A stretch of DNA of 64,000 nt from a virus. The DNA lies in IMG/VR virus record IMGVR_UViG_3300032236_000601, positions 1-64,000 of that record; one strand, 5' to 3'. Below, piece after piece: positions 12,822 through 20,386 of this stretch. Under the pieces are notes generated by a model. The model worked only from the letters and a program-made list of their open reading frames with translations. It searched no databases and was not told where the DNA came from. The first letter of the stretch is position 1. Each line of letters opens with the position of its first letter. A program made the position numbers and the translations under genes.

Positions 12822-13881
12822 TAATCTCCTTATGACAATCACAATCGCAATGATCTTTTGCAAGACATTGTGAATGCATATTGGAAGAACAGTATCCAGA
12901 CATTGCTACCTCAATCATATTAAAATCTTCATCAAAAACTGTGTCTGTTGTAATAAGACCTAGGTTTACCTTATTATCTATCTCTTCATTATAAAACTTA
13001 GAAAAGTTAATCCCAATCATCTCTTGATAGTCAAGATATTTTTGATAGTTTCCAATTCCATATATGCCTACTTCTTTTGTAAGAAGGATATTCTTTTGAA
13101 CCCTCTGAGATTCCATCTCAAGTGTAGTCCAAGATCTTCCTCCTACATTATCTGCCCAAATCTTTGGACGATCTTCTCGTTTATAAAAGTGCCAAGCAAT
13201 CATTTTGTTGGGGGCATACATATGCCAATCTCTTGTATATGCACGAATAGCAAAACAAAGTTCTTCACCCATAAAACATATTCTTTCATCATATGGAATT
13301 TCATCAACAACATCTCCATGAGTAAAGATTAGTGCTCCTAGAACTGTATGCGTCTTGTGTGGATTAGATTTATCCTCAATCTTTTCTCTTTTACCAGCCC
13401 ATACTGCTGCCCAGGTATTAACAACGCTTGTCCAAGATGGCTCATCCCAAAAATCTGGATCGTCCTTTGGGTAATAATCTGTGTTATCGGTATGAACAAT
13501 GTATGGTGCTGGAAAGTGACTTAAGATAACTTTATGAGTTTTTGCATCGTTAGCACACCATTTATACATTTTAATAAGTTCAGTATCCCATCCCTTACAA
13601 AAACGCATATGAGAATCTGTTTGAAAAAAGAAATCCTCACCATCATATAGTTCCATCGCTAGTTTTCTAGCATATCCAGCACCCTTAGCATCTTTATAAT
13701 GCATATTTACTAAACGAATCTGATCTCCTAGCCAACTAAGATCAATAAACTTGTTTCTTTCATCTTGATTTACTATTCCAAAAACAAGATCTTCTGGATG
13801 ATCTGCATTATGTAATAATGATCTAACAGTCTTTTCTAATTCTAGATCACGATATGATGCTATAGATATGAATATGCTCAT
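12814..13881 (-). CDS. GT60/GlcNAc-type glycosyltransferase with C-terminal Cys/His module, 355 aa
   Basis: FISIASYRDLELEKTVRSLL at the N-terminus, GIVNQDE, and FFQTDSHMRFCKGWD (about 85-99, with the D-x-H metal site) match the GlcNAc-transferase family (PF11397 type). That family adds sugars to proteins in eukaryotes and also occurs in bacteria and phages. After residue about 325 comes an extra GYCSSNMHSQCLAKDHCDCD-type cluster with three further Cys/His residues, probably zinc binding and resembling the 66-aa protein at 1952-2152. It is first in the three-gene glycosyltransferase run. Confidence 0.8.
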   Translation of the reverse strand: MSIFISIASYRDLELEKTVRSLLHNADHPEDLVFGIVNQDERNKFIDLSWLGDQIRLVNMHYKDAKGAGYARKLAMELYDGEDFFFQTDSHMRFCKGWDTELIKMYKWCANDAKTHKVILSHFPAPYIVHTDNTDYYPKDDPDFWDEPSWTSVVNTWAAVWAGKREKIEDKSNPHKTHTVLGALIFTHGDVVDEIPYDERICFMGEELCFAIRAYTRDWHMYAPNKMIAWHFYKREDRPKIWADNVGGRSWTTLEMESQRVQKNILLTKEVGIYGIGNYQKYLDYQEMIGINFSKFYNEEIDNKVNLGLITTDTVFDEDFNMIEVAMSGYCSSNMHSQCLAKDHCDCDCHKEINE

Positions 13882-14147
13882 CCTAATTGCTGTCCCCCAG
13901 GAACATCGTATACTGGATCAATTGTTGAATTAATTCCAAACGCTAGAATAATTCTTCTCATGTCTTGTAGATATTCGATACAGCGCAGTCTTTCTGATTC
14001 AGAAAGATATCTCCATTCACTTTCATAAAACCTAAGTCCAAGAAATGGTGGATTCATATCTGAATACTCAATAACCTCAACAGTGAGATCGTGTGGCGGC
14101 TTAATTGTTTGTAGTGCAGCCCTCATTTTAGGTGTATAGATACTCAT
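13878..14147 (-). CDS. Hypothetical protein, 89 aa
   Basis: Begins MSIYTPKMRAALQTIKPPHD; a core LGLRFYESEWRYLSESERLR suggests a mixed alpha/beta fold. ATG 14147 follows a GGAGAAAG site and overlaps the WhiB stop by 4 nt; the longer start at 14186 is rejected for this reason. It overlaps the next gene by ATGA. Confidence 0.6.
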   Translation of the reverse strand: MSIYTPKMRAALQTIKPPHDLTVEVIEYSDMNPPFLGLRFYESEWRYLSESERLRCIEYLQDMRRIILAFGINSTIDPVYDVPGGQQLG

Positions 14148-14425
14148 TCTTTCTCCATCGTTAATGATTCCCAGGCAATAAACCACTCATCTTTTGTTTT
14201 ATGAGCGTTAAATTCCTTGTCTATTTTACCATCCTTGAGATAAACTCCGCCCCATACACCCCACTCTTTGTTTGATACGCCCCAAGCAAAACAATCTTGG
14301 TTTACTGGGCATCGTTGACAAAGATGATCTATAGATTTAGATATATGGTTGTCCTCTTCATATTTGTCAAAGAATAGATTTGTATCCATTCCAAGACATT
14401 CAGCCTTATGCTTCCACCTGTGCAT
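14144..14425 (-). CDS. whiB: WhiB-like iron-sulphur transcription factor, 93 aa
   Basis: Four cysteines in the Wbl order: C10, then C36-x2-C39-x5-C45 (LCQRCPVNQDC), followed by the G-V-W-G-G turn (56-60) and a basic C-terminal helix region. Wbl proteins hold a [4Fe-4S] cluster and work with the primary sigma factor region 4 to redirect transcription. They are essentially confined to actinobacteria and their phages. I start at ATG 14425 behind a GGGAGAG site. It probably alters host or phage promoter choice and is the strongest host marker in the window. Confidence 0.9.
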   Translation of the reverse strand: MHRWKHKAECLGMDTNLFFDKYEEDNHISKSIDHLCQRCPVNQDCFAWGVSNKEWGVWGGVYLKDGKIDKEFNAHKTKDEWFIAWESLTMEKE

Positions 14426-14636
14426 AGTCTCTCCCGATTGTGTTAGGAAGATACCATCCATCTTCTGTGATGGGGAACACCTTCTTCTTCATCCATACAC
14501 CGTTCTTTATGCAGCCATCTGCCGCATACATTGCGTTGCTACTCTTGGTGTACTTAACTACATTCCAGCCGTCCCACTCTAGATCTTCCCTAGAGTTAAT
14601 AATTGACTGCATTTCTGATTCATTGGTGATTAGCAT
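14406..14636 (-). CDS. Hypothetical protein, 76 aa
   Basis: Begins MLITNESEMQSIINSREDLE, then a tryptophan-rich half (WDGWNVVKYTK, CIKNGVWMKKKVFPITEDGW). ATG 14636 is favoured by an AGGAGAG site. It overlaps the whiB start by 20 nt. Family unknown. Confidence 0.6.
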   Translation of the reverse strand: MLITNESEMQSIINSREDLEWDGWNVVKYTKSSNAMYAADGCIKNGVWMKKKVFPITEDGWYLPNTIGRDYAQVEA

Positions 14637-14643
14637 TTCTCTC

Positions 14644-15003
14644 CTATTCGGATGTATAAACAACACGTTTTATGCCTACTCGCTCAATTAAAACACTACA
14701 GCGAGGGCATGGCTTACTATCCCTATCATTACCATGACGGTTTACTCTTGCAACATATATAATTGCACCCTTTACATTATCCTCTCCTGCTTCACGAATT
14801 GCAACCTCTTCTGCATGATAGGAGCAATCTGTTTTAATGTGTTCAGGAGAAACATAGTGTGGGTTGTTTCTATTTTTATTAAATCCAGTTCCCATAACTC
14901 TGCCGCCTTTTACTAGAACGGCACCGTGCATGTTTCTGGCTTGTGACTTACTAGCAAAATATCTAGCAACGCTCAGGTAGGACTTATCTCTTTTACTTAG
15001 CAT
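14644..15003 (-). CDS. dCMP/cytidine deaminase family protein, 119 aa
   Basis: A zinc-dependent deaminase: YHAEEVAIR (H63, E65) and KPCPRCSVLIE (C99, C102) are the two catalytic motifs. In phages such enzymes make dUMP from dCMP for thymidylate synthesis, which would suit an AT-rich genome. At 119 residues it is on the short side for dCMP deaminases. No thymidylate synthase is seen in the window. Confidence 0.85.
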   Translation of the reverse strand: MLSKRDKSYLSVARYFASKSQARNMHGAVLVKGGRVMGTGFNKNRNNPHYVSPEHIKTDCSYHAEEVAIREAGEDNVKGAIIYVARVNRHGNDRDSKPCPRCSVLIERVGIKRVVYTSE

Positions 15004-15011
15004 GGCATATC

Positions 15012-15356
15012 CTAGTATCGGAAAATGCCAGTCTCCACTCCAGCCAATTCAGCCGATGCCGTCAACTTAGACGGTCGCTGATTAGGATTAGAGAGAAAGG
15101 CAAAATAGTTAAAGTTAGAAATATTTTCCTCAATGTATGAAGGAGGAACTTTATAGAATCGAACTTTAATTCCACGACGCTTTAGACCTTCTTCTGAAAG
15201 ATTACAAAACTCAGAAGTATAAGAGTTAATTTGCGCTGGACCTGCTGTATATACATTAAACTCACCATCATTAACAGATGATAGTGCTACGCCCATTGCA
15301 CGCATAAATACCTGATAGTCTGAGAACTCTTTAGTTCCCTGTACTGCGACGTTCAT
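15012..15356 (-). CDS. Conserved phage protein (Rossmann-like), 114 aa
   Basis: MNVAVQGTKEFSDYQVFMRA, EFNVYTAGPAQIN, GIKVRFYKVPPSYIEENISN and NYFAFLSNPNQR form an alternating beta/alpha pattern. This family is common in actinophages and has no assigned role; the fold suggests nucleotide or nucleoside binding. ATG 15356 follows GGGAATAGG. It overlaps the membrane protein stop at 15358. Confidence 0.6.
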   Translation of the reverse strand: MNVAVQGTKEFSDYQVFMRAMGVALSSVNDGEFNVYTAGPAQINSYTSEFCNLSEEGLKRRGIKVRFYKVPPSYIEENISNFNYFAFLSNPNQRPSKLTASAELAGVETGIFRY

Positions 15357-15357
15357 C

Positions 15358-15678
15358 CTATTCCCTTTCATTATTTATTTCAAGTTCATCTAATATTGTT
15401 AGTAACTGCTCTAATTGTTTTGGTGATAAAGACATTGTATCAATTGGACGAGCAGTTGTAAAGTCTGGCTCACGAGTCACATCAGATTCATAGAAAACAT
15501 TATCGTGAACCCAATATGCTTTTTCATCATATACTGCTACACGAACAATTTCTTTTTCATCATAATCATGCTCAAAATCATCATAGTCATTTTCTTCATT
15601 ATGACTTACTCCCTTTGTCATAATAAATAATAGTCCTATAATTGCCAATACCCAAGGTATTAGTATTAGTAAGGCCAT
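15358..15678 (-). CDS. Single-span membrane protein with acidic domain, 106 aa
   Basis: MALLILIPWVLAIIGLLFIM forms a membrane helix, followed by an acidic histidine-containing linker (SHNEENDYDDFEHDYDE) and a soluble domain. ATG 15678 is preceded by TAGGAG. The N-in/C-out or reverse topology cannot be decided. Function unknown. Confidence 0.6.
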   Translation of the reverse strand: MALLILIPWVLAIIGLLFIMTKGVSHNEENDYDDFEHDYDEKEIVRVAVYDEKAYWVHDNVFYESDVTREPDFTTARPIDTMSLSPKQLEQLLTILDELEINNERE

Positions 15679-15683
15679 GACTC

Positions 15684-16058
15684 CTAGCCTCTCTTTGGAA
15701 AGAACATTCCTTCCCAATTATTTATAATTGGCTGTTCTGATTTTTCTTTTTCTTCTTTTTTAGGATTTCTATTACTTTTAGAACCATTGATAATTTGCTT
15801 AAGTCTATTTATTGTATCTACGTTCGTAATTCCTGGTGGAGTTGAATAAGCAATGCTTGATACATCATTTGCTGAATCACGAGTTGGTGATGGATCATTA
15901 GAAAATCCATCAGACTTCTTTGCGTCTTTTACGTTTGCATATAGTGCAGCCAACTGTGCTTGCGCCTGCTCCTTAGTAGGATGCGTTCCAACGACTCTTC
16001 CAGTTTGACTTTGAACAACTTCATATTTTGAACCTGCTCTTTGTACGTTATATGGCAT
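15684..16058 (-). CDS. Small basic/acidic protein with a Lys/Glu-rich end, 124 aa
   Basis: The N-terminal module (YEVVQSQTGRVVGTHPTKEQ) followed by AQAQLAALYANV is a short domain I recall from phage head-associated or hypothetical proteins. The middle is low complexity and the end has KKEEKEKSEQP. It starts 16 nt after a predicted +1 that follows tRNA-Ile. Its gene order, close to the terminase, is compatible with a virion role. Confidence 0.5.
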   Translation of the reverse strand: MPYNVQRAGSKYEVVQSQTGRVVGTHPTKEQAQAQLAALYANVKDAKKSDGFSNDPSPTRDSANDVSSIAYSTPPGITNVDTINRLKQIINGSKSNRNPKKEEKEKSEQPIINNWEGMFFPKRG

Positions 16059-16080
16059 ATATAATCACATCCTTAATATT

Positions 16081-16086
16081 ATTATA
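16081..16086 (-). promoter_or_regulatory. -10 promoter candidate downstream of tRNA-Ile
   Basis: TATAAT on the minus strand (16086-16081), +1 near 16074, AAGG ribosome site and ATG 16058. Confidence 0.45.
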
Positions 16087-16095
16087 TACTAATTG

Positions 16096-16170
16096 TACGG
16101 CGGGTGAGATTTGAACTCACGATAGACGGCTTATAAGACCGCTGCCAAAACCAGACTAGGCTACCGCCGC
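16096..16170 (-). tRNA. tRNA-Ile (TAT)
   Basis: Acceptor GCGGCGG/CCGCCGT, D-stem GCC/GGC with GG in the loop, anticodon arm GCGGT/GCCGT with loop CTTATAA (anticodon TAT, reads AUA), T-stem GTGAG/CTCAC with loop TTCAAAT; discriminator A. An AUA reader would help translate an AT-rich genome. Confidence 0.92.
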
Positions 16171-16179
16171 ATGTATGGT

Positions 16180-16359
16180 TTACAGATTTATAAGTGCTAG
16201 GATTCCCCAAGTCATAAGACATAGGTTTGCAATTAAACTAATTACAGAAATAATTGGAAAGCGATCTCCCTCTGCAAGAATGTATCCAATATTAAGTAAT
16301 TGCAAACATGAATTTACAGTAAGCAATACAAGAATTGCAATAATAAACCCTACAATCAT
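16180..16359 (-). CDS. Two-span small membrane protein, 59 aa
   Basis: ATG 16359 follows an AAAGGG site, 28 nt after the terminase stop. The product has two hydrophobic segments (IVGFIIAILVLLTVN and SVISLIANLCLMTWGILALI) separated by a short polar loop with EGDR. This hairpin topology and size fit a holin, but no family match is visible. It is the best small holin-like candidate in the window along with the DUF1003 protein. Confidence 0.6.
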   Translation of the reverse strand: MIVGFIIAILVLLTVNSCLQLLNIGYILAEGDRFPIISVISLIANLCLMTWGILALINL

Positions 16360-16386
16360 TTTGTCCCTTTCGTCTGGTTAAGTCTA

Positions 16387-18174
16387 TCAGAGTAATCCGA
16401 ATGAGTCAAGGAAACTTGCAATATCCCTTGGCATTTCTTTTGCTGGAGAAAATAAATCATCATCAAACTCTTTTTCATGTTGTTTAGTAATAGACTTCCA
16501 ATCATGAATATCTATTTCTTGATTAGCATTTCTTGGGGTATGTGCAATTGCATTGTATACTGCCCCCGTCACAGCGTCTGACAAGTCCTTAGATCCTTTT
16601 CGTGGATGGTCAACCTTCTTGTCTGAAACAATTCTCAGTTCACTCATTTCTTGTAAAAGAATATCAATATGAGGCATCATGACACGTTCTTCATAATAAA
16701 GCATTGCAAGATCTTCATAATGCTTCTTACCTACAGAAAGAGTTTCTGTTTTAATTCCAACAGTCTGCAACTCCTGCTGAATGTCAAATGATTGCCAACG
16801 GTCAAACGTTACAAGCCCTAACCTAAACCCTTGTCTACGAAAGTTAATAATCCAATTCTTTACTTCTGAAAGATCTACTGGACCTTCTTTTCTTGGTTCC
16901 CACCAGACAACGGCATCAACAATCACAAAAGGAACAATCTGGGTATAGTCATTGAATGTTCTTACCTGAACCCATTTATCAACATGAGCAATAGCAATAG
17001 CACACTTATCGTGCTTCTGAGCAAGGTCTGCGTGCATAAAGTATCTAACATCTTCCTCAGGCTCCCAGACAGGCTCTATGCGCTTAAATTGATCTACAGG
17101 GTTATGGCGACACATTGCTTTTTCTAACTTATCTTTTTGCTTAAAAAAGGCATCTGAAGAGAATGATGGCATACAAGCAAATCTTTGCATTGCATCTGCA
17201 TAATCTGTCATAAAAGCAATCTTAAAATCATCTATCCTTCTTGTTGGATTTGCTTCCCAGGTTGGGCGTTTAATGGCATAAATTCCTGGATACTTATAAG
17301 AAATAATGTGATCTTCTGTCCATTCAACGATAAACTTATTACCTTCTTGATCTTCTGGTATATCTGGATTAATAATAAATTCATGTGACTTATGTTCAAC
17401 ATCTTTTTCAGCAACTACTTCATCATAACGCTTGGAAATAAAGTCACCTGGATACCTAGGAAATGAAAGAAGAATTACTTTTCCAAAATCTGGAAAACGA
17501 GAATCAACAGAAGCACGGAACGCCTTATAGATTGCATCACCAGTTTTTGCATTTTCATTACCAGATGCCGAATCTTGAGCAAAACCAGAAATCTCATCAA
17601 GGATTGCCAATATAAGGTTTAATCCCTCATGGCTTTCTCTTTCTGAATGTCCTGAATATACGGTTATTGCTTTATCAAATTCAATGCTGTCAACCTTTGC
17701 GTCAAATTTTCCAGCAAACCACGGAGATCTTCCAATCTTATTCTTAAATCCCTTAAAGAATACGTTCTTAGCCTGCTGTGCATTAATGGCAACGTTAATA
17801 ATATCAATAGCGTCACCAGGTGGCTTTCCAAAATATCGCGCAGGATCTTTAAGACAAAGTAATTTATAAACTAGGTAGGCGCAACCAATTGTAGATGTAT
17901 GATCTTTTCCAGATCCCTTTCCTAGTTGAAGAAGAACTTCTGCTTTTGTATATTTCTTATAATGATTTCTTCCAGCATCTTCACCCATAAAACGAATGAG
18001 ATCTTCTTCCTTATAAATTTGACTCATTGCTTCTACAAGATCTCTTTGAATTTGTGACAACTCAGGCTGATCTAAAAAATTTTGATCATGCAAAAATGTG
18101 TCAAGATCTACTGGAGTTTCTTCAAATGGTGAATCATCAAGGGCATCAAGGAATGCAGAAAAATCAAGACTCAT
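16387..18174 (-). CDS. terL: Terminase large subunit, 595 aa
   Basis: The packaging ATPase/nuclease. Walker A is GKGSGKD (85-91), Walker B is LILAILDEIS (187-196, D193 and E194), and a coupling-motif-like LLSFPRYPGD follows near 236. The C-terminal RNase H-like nuclease has D383 (HADLAQKHD), D457 (VTFDRW) and D532 (SKDLSDAV). The whole length is intact. It overlaps the small subunit gene by 11 nt. It cuts concatemers and drives DNA through the portal (57501-59177). Confidence 0.93.
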   Translation of the reverse strand: MSLDFSAFLDALDDSPFEETPVDLDTFLHDQNFLDQPELSQIQRDLVEAMSQIYKEEDLIRFMGEDAGRNHYKKYTKAEVLLQLGKGSGKDHTSTIGCAYLVYKLLCLKDPARYFGKPPGDAIDIINVAINAQQAKNVFFKGFKNKIGRSPWFAGKFDAKVDSIEFDKAITVYSGHSERESHEGLNLILAILDEISGFAQDSASGNENAKTGDAIYKAFRASVDSRFPDFGKVILLSFPRYPGDFISKRYDEVVAEKDVEHKSHEFIINPDIPEDQEGNKFIVEWTEDHIISYKYPGIYAIKRPTWEANPTRRIDDFKIAFMTDYADAMQRFACMPSFSSDAFFKQKDKLEKAMCRHNPVDQFKRIEPVWEPEEDVRYFMHADLAQKHDKCAIAIAHVDKWVQVRTFNDYTQIVPFVIVDAVVWWEPRKEGPVDLSEVKNWIINFRRQGFRLGLVTFDRWQSFDIQQELQTVGIKTETLSVGKKHYEDLAMLYYEERVMMPHIDILLQEMSELRIVSDKKVDHPRKGSKDLSDAVTGAVYNAIAHTPRNANQEIDIHDWKSITKQHEKEFDDDLFSPAKEMPRDIASFLDSFGLL

Positions 18175-18688
18175 GAATAACTACAGCCTCTCCAGTGGGA
18201 CCAGAGACCTCTGCTAAACGCTTTAAAACTTTTGGTTTACAAACTGCACATGAACCAGAAACATCTTTAAGAATTTCCATAAGCAGTTCTTGTTTACGCT
18301 CTGTCTCTAGCAACTGGTCTGCAAGTTCCTTATTTTCTAAAAGCCCAGCCTTTTGAAGCATATCAATGCGCTTAGATTCTATATCAAGAATAAGTTTAAT
18401 TGCGGCTGTTTTTGCAGACAGATTGCTAAGAATAGTTGCTTCATCAATAACTTCATATGCTTGTTTAATTAGTTTTGAATAGTGTTGGTCTGCGCCAGCG
18501 AGTGCTTCACGTGCTCTAGATCTAACAGCCTCGCTGTTGCTTGCCATGCTTTTCCACTCTCGTAACAGAGAGGAAACTCGTGCTCTTGGAATATCAAGTT
18601 CTTTAGAGATTTCAGTTTCATTAAATCCCTTTATATATTCTGTTGCCACACGATTTACTTCTTCCATGTGTTCAATTAATTCACTCAT
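18164..18688 (-). CDS. terS: Terminase small subunit-like DNA-binding protein, 174 aa
   Basis: The N-terminal third has a helix-turn-helix (FNETEISKELDIPRARVSSL), the middle is a long helical region, and the end carries a C-x-x-C pair (CAVCKPK). HTH plus oligomerising helices immediately before terL is the usual terS layout, so it should recognise the packaging site. The C-x-x-C tail is less usual. Transcription starts just upstream from TGCTATAAT with only about four bases of leader. Confidence 0.75.
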   Translation of the reverse strand: MSELIEHMEEVNRVATEYIKGFNETEISKELDIPRARVSSLLREWKSMASNSEAVRSRAREALAGADQHYSKLIKQAYEVIDEATILSNLSAKTAAIKLILDIESKRIDMLQKAGLLENKELADQLLETERKQELLMEILKDVSGSCAVCKPKVLKRLAEVSGPTGEAVVIHES

Positions 18689-18698
18689 AAGACCTCAT

Positions 18699-18759
18699 AT
18701 TATAGCAGTGGCAGGGTAGATTGTTGCCACCAATAGAAAATTAGGTTATCTACCCTGCC
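18699..18759 (-). promoter_or_regulatory. Hairpin plus extended -10 promoter for the terminase genes
   Basis: An 11-bp perfect inverted repeat (18710-18720 with 18749-18759; arm GGCAGGGTAGA) lies right after the transglycosylase stop, followed by TGCTATAAT (18707-18699). +1 is near 18692. There is no U-tract after the stem, so it may serve as terminator, operator, or both. Confidence 0.65.
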
Positions 18760-18764
18760 GACTG

Positions 18765-19304
18765 TTACTTACAATTGCTTGGAAACTTCTTGTACCAAGA
18801 CTTGAATTTAAAATAAATGGACTTTGGTGTATAGCCACCTTCATATTGTCCACGACCACCAATATCCCACGGATAAAAGGTTCGACCATGTTGCGAAATG
18901 CTATAGGCAATCATGATGTTATATTTGCTGGTCAGCAACTTTTGTGTATTCCACCAGGGTTGGCTTGACCATGCTGCGCGGTTGAATTGAAATACTCCAT
19001 AGTCTCCAGTAGAAGAGATATGTGTTGCGGCTCCTCCACTTTCACGCATAGCAATTGACCATGCAATCTTCAATCCTCTACCCTTAAAACCAGCGGCCTT
19101 TAATTCTTTGACCAAATGGTTCTTACAGATAGTTGTTGGCTTTGCTAAAGCCTTATCATTTACGACAGGCTTTGCTAGAGCCTCCGTCGCAATAGGTGCA
19201 TTTGACTTAGCATACACCTGTTCGTTGGTAGCAGCAACTGCACTTGATCCTGAGATCATCATTAGTACAGCCACAATACCTCCTACCAGTTTCGTTTTCG
19301 TCAT
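18765..19304 (-). CDS. Secreted lytic transglycosylase-like protein, 179 aa
   Basis: Residues 1-25 form a signal peptide (MTKTKLVGGIVAVLMMISGS then SAVAA). The mature protein has a repeated ALAKP linker, then an SLT-like core: WSIAMRESGG (E88 the expected catalytic acid) and STGDYGVFQFNRAAW. C60 and C178 could form a disulphide. It would cut peptidoglycan outside the membrane without a holin, as an export-type lysin, for wall remodelling or for superinfection control. It has its own promoter and an AAGGAGG ribosome site. Confidence 0.8.
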   Translation of the reverse strand: MTKTKLVGGIVAVLMMISGSSAVAATNEQVYAKSNAPIATEALAKPVVNDKALAKPTTICKNHLVKELKAAGFKGRGLKIAWSIAMRESGGAATHISSTGDYGVFQFNRAAWSSQPWWNTQKLLTSKYNIMIAYSISQHGRTFYPWDIGGRGQYEGGYTPKSIYFKFKSWYKKFPSNCK

Positions 19305-19336
19305 TTGATTCCTCCTTGCGGCGGCAACATTAAACT

Positions 19337-19366
19337 AGACTAACATATTTTTAGCCAGAAAGTCAA
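19337..19366 (-). promoter_or_regulatory. Promoter for the transglycosylase gene
   Basis: Minus strand TTGACT (19366-19361), 18 bases, TAGTCT (19342-19337); +1 near 19330, 26-nt leader with AAGGAGG before ATG 19304. The -10 is weak, so confidence is moderate. Bases 19367-19414 hold nothing else that I can name. Confidence 0.5.
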
Positions 19367-19414
19367 TATATTTGCTGCCTTTATGAATGGTTTGTGAGAA
19401 TGGTCACAGTAAAA

Positions 19415-19666
19415 TTAATCGTTACTTATAGGATTAATACGCTCAAGCCTATCAATTTCACGATTAATATACCAGGCTGCTTTCTTTAAATCTTCAATCT
19501 GCTTACCCTTAAGTTCTGAACGCATAATGTATTTGATGGCATTGCCAAGACAAAAATTCATGTGTTCTGTAATCTGAATAGTCTCAATTCCACTGGCATG
19601 TGAAGTATAGTGAACTGGATGATTAACCATATCTGATTCTGGTAAGTGCCATTTTTGATCTGTCAT
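19415..19666 (-). CDS. DUF3310 protein, 83 aa
   Basis: VNHPVHYTSHASGIETIQIT, FCLGNAIKYIMRSELKGK and DLKKAAWYINREIDRLE are the signature blocks of DUF3310, a small protein found in very many tailed phages, usually near nucleotide or DNA metabolism genes. No activity is established. It closes the replication operon; its ATG overlaps the previous stop as ATGA. Confidence 0.88.
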   Translation of the reverse strand: MTDQKWHLPESDMVNHPVHYTSHASGIETIQITEHMNFCLGNAIKYIMRSELKGKQIEDLKKAAWYINREIDRLERINPISND

Positions 19667-19815
19667 TTTTTTAATCCAAACTTTTTTAATTGCTTATAAA
19701 TTATTTGAACGCTTACCCCGCACTCCTTAGCAATTTCTTCAGGAGTTTTCTTATCCATAACATAACGTTTCTTCATGTATGCTTCAGATAAATGAAGTCC
19801 TACGTTCTTAGCCAT
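19663..19815 (-). CDS. Small helix-turn-helix protein, 50 aa
   Basis: The real start is ATG 19815 (MAKNVGLHLSEAYMKKRYVM); the longer frame from 19920 lies inside the RuvC-like gene. Residues about 22-48 (KTPEEIAKECGVSVQIIYKQ) form an HTH of the resolvase/sigma type. It could be a small regulator of the operon. Four-base overlap with DUF3310. Confidence 0.65.
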   Translation of the reverse strand: MAKNVGLHLSEAYMKKRYVMDKKTPEEIAKECGVSVQIIYKQLKKFGLKK

Positions 19816-19819
19816 AATT

Positions 19820-20386
19820 TTAGAACACCTTTCCCCAGTTGTCAAGTGCCCATGTACCAATTGCAATTGCATCAGCAACGTCATCATCATCAACATGGAC
19901 ATTAAACTTATCATTGACATACTTGATTGTTCTTTGTTTTCTAAATTCTCTTTCTCTGGACTTATACCATGTAGCAGATTTTCCAGGATTTTGAATCTTA
20001 ATATTTTCTTTTTCTTCTGCTGTAAGACGCTTATTCCCTGTCCAATTCTGCCATTGCATTGGGCTTACACTAGCAATATGATTAGCCCCCGTAAGAGATG
20101 CACAGGCAACCAATGCTCCATGAGACATTGCTAAGTTTGCAGCAGTCTTTGGAGAGTTTAAATAAATAACTTGTTCAATAACAATATACTCAAGAGATTC
20201 AAACTGATTAAAGAACGCTTGTGTCTTATGTGCAGTATCTACAATCTTTTCATAAATATCATTGCCAAAAAACTTAACCTTTCCATACTTTTCTAATTTT
20301 TCATTTTTAAAATATGCAAAAGCAAGACTATTTGTACTAGCATCAATTGCACAAAATGATGAAGGTTTAATTTTCAAATCTTTCAT
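19820..20386 (-). CDS. RuvC-like Holliday junction resolvase, 188 aa
   Basis: An RNase H-like nuclease: FCAIDASTNSLAFAYF (D15), YIVIEQVIYLNSP (E71) and VHVDDDDVADAIAIG (D168/D169, D172) supply the RuvC acidic cluster. The length is that of RuvC. It should resolve branched DNA before packaging, in company with RecA and the PD-(D/E)XK nucleases of the same operon. It overlaps the zinc-finger gene by 20 nt. Confidence 0.8.
   Translation of the reverse strand: MKDLKIKPSSFCAIDASTNSLAFAYFKNEKLEKYGKVKFFGNDIYEKIVDTAHKTQAFFNQFESLEYIVIEQVIYLNSPKTAANLAMSHGALVACASLTGANHIASVSPMQWQNWTGNKRLTAEEKENIKIQNPGKSATWYKSREREFRKQRTIKYVNDKFNVHVDDDDVADAIAIGTWALDNWGKVF

Noticed and set aside
16175-16381. A 68-residue plus-strand frame between tRNA-Ile and terL
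   Set aside because: The opposite strand holds a coupled 59-aa membrane protein with a ribosome site; the plus frame has none.
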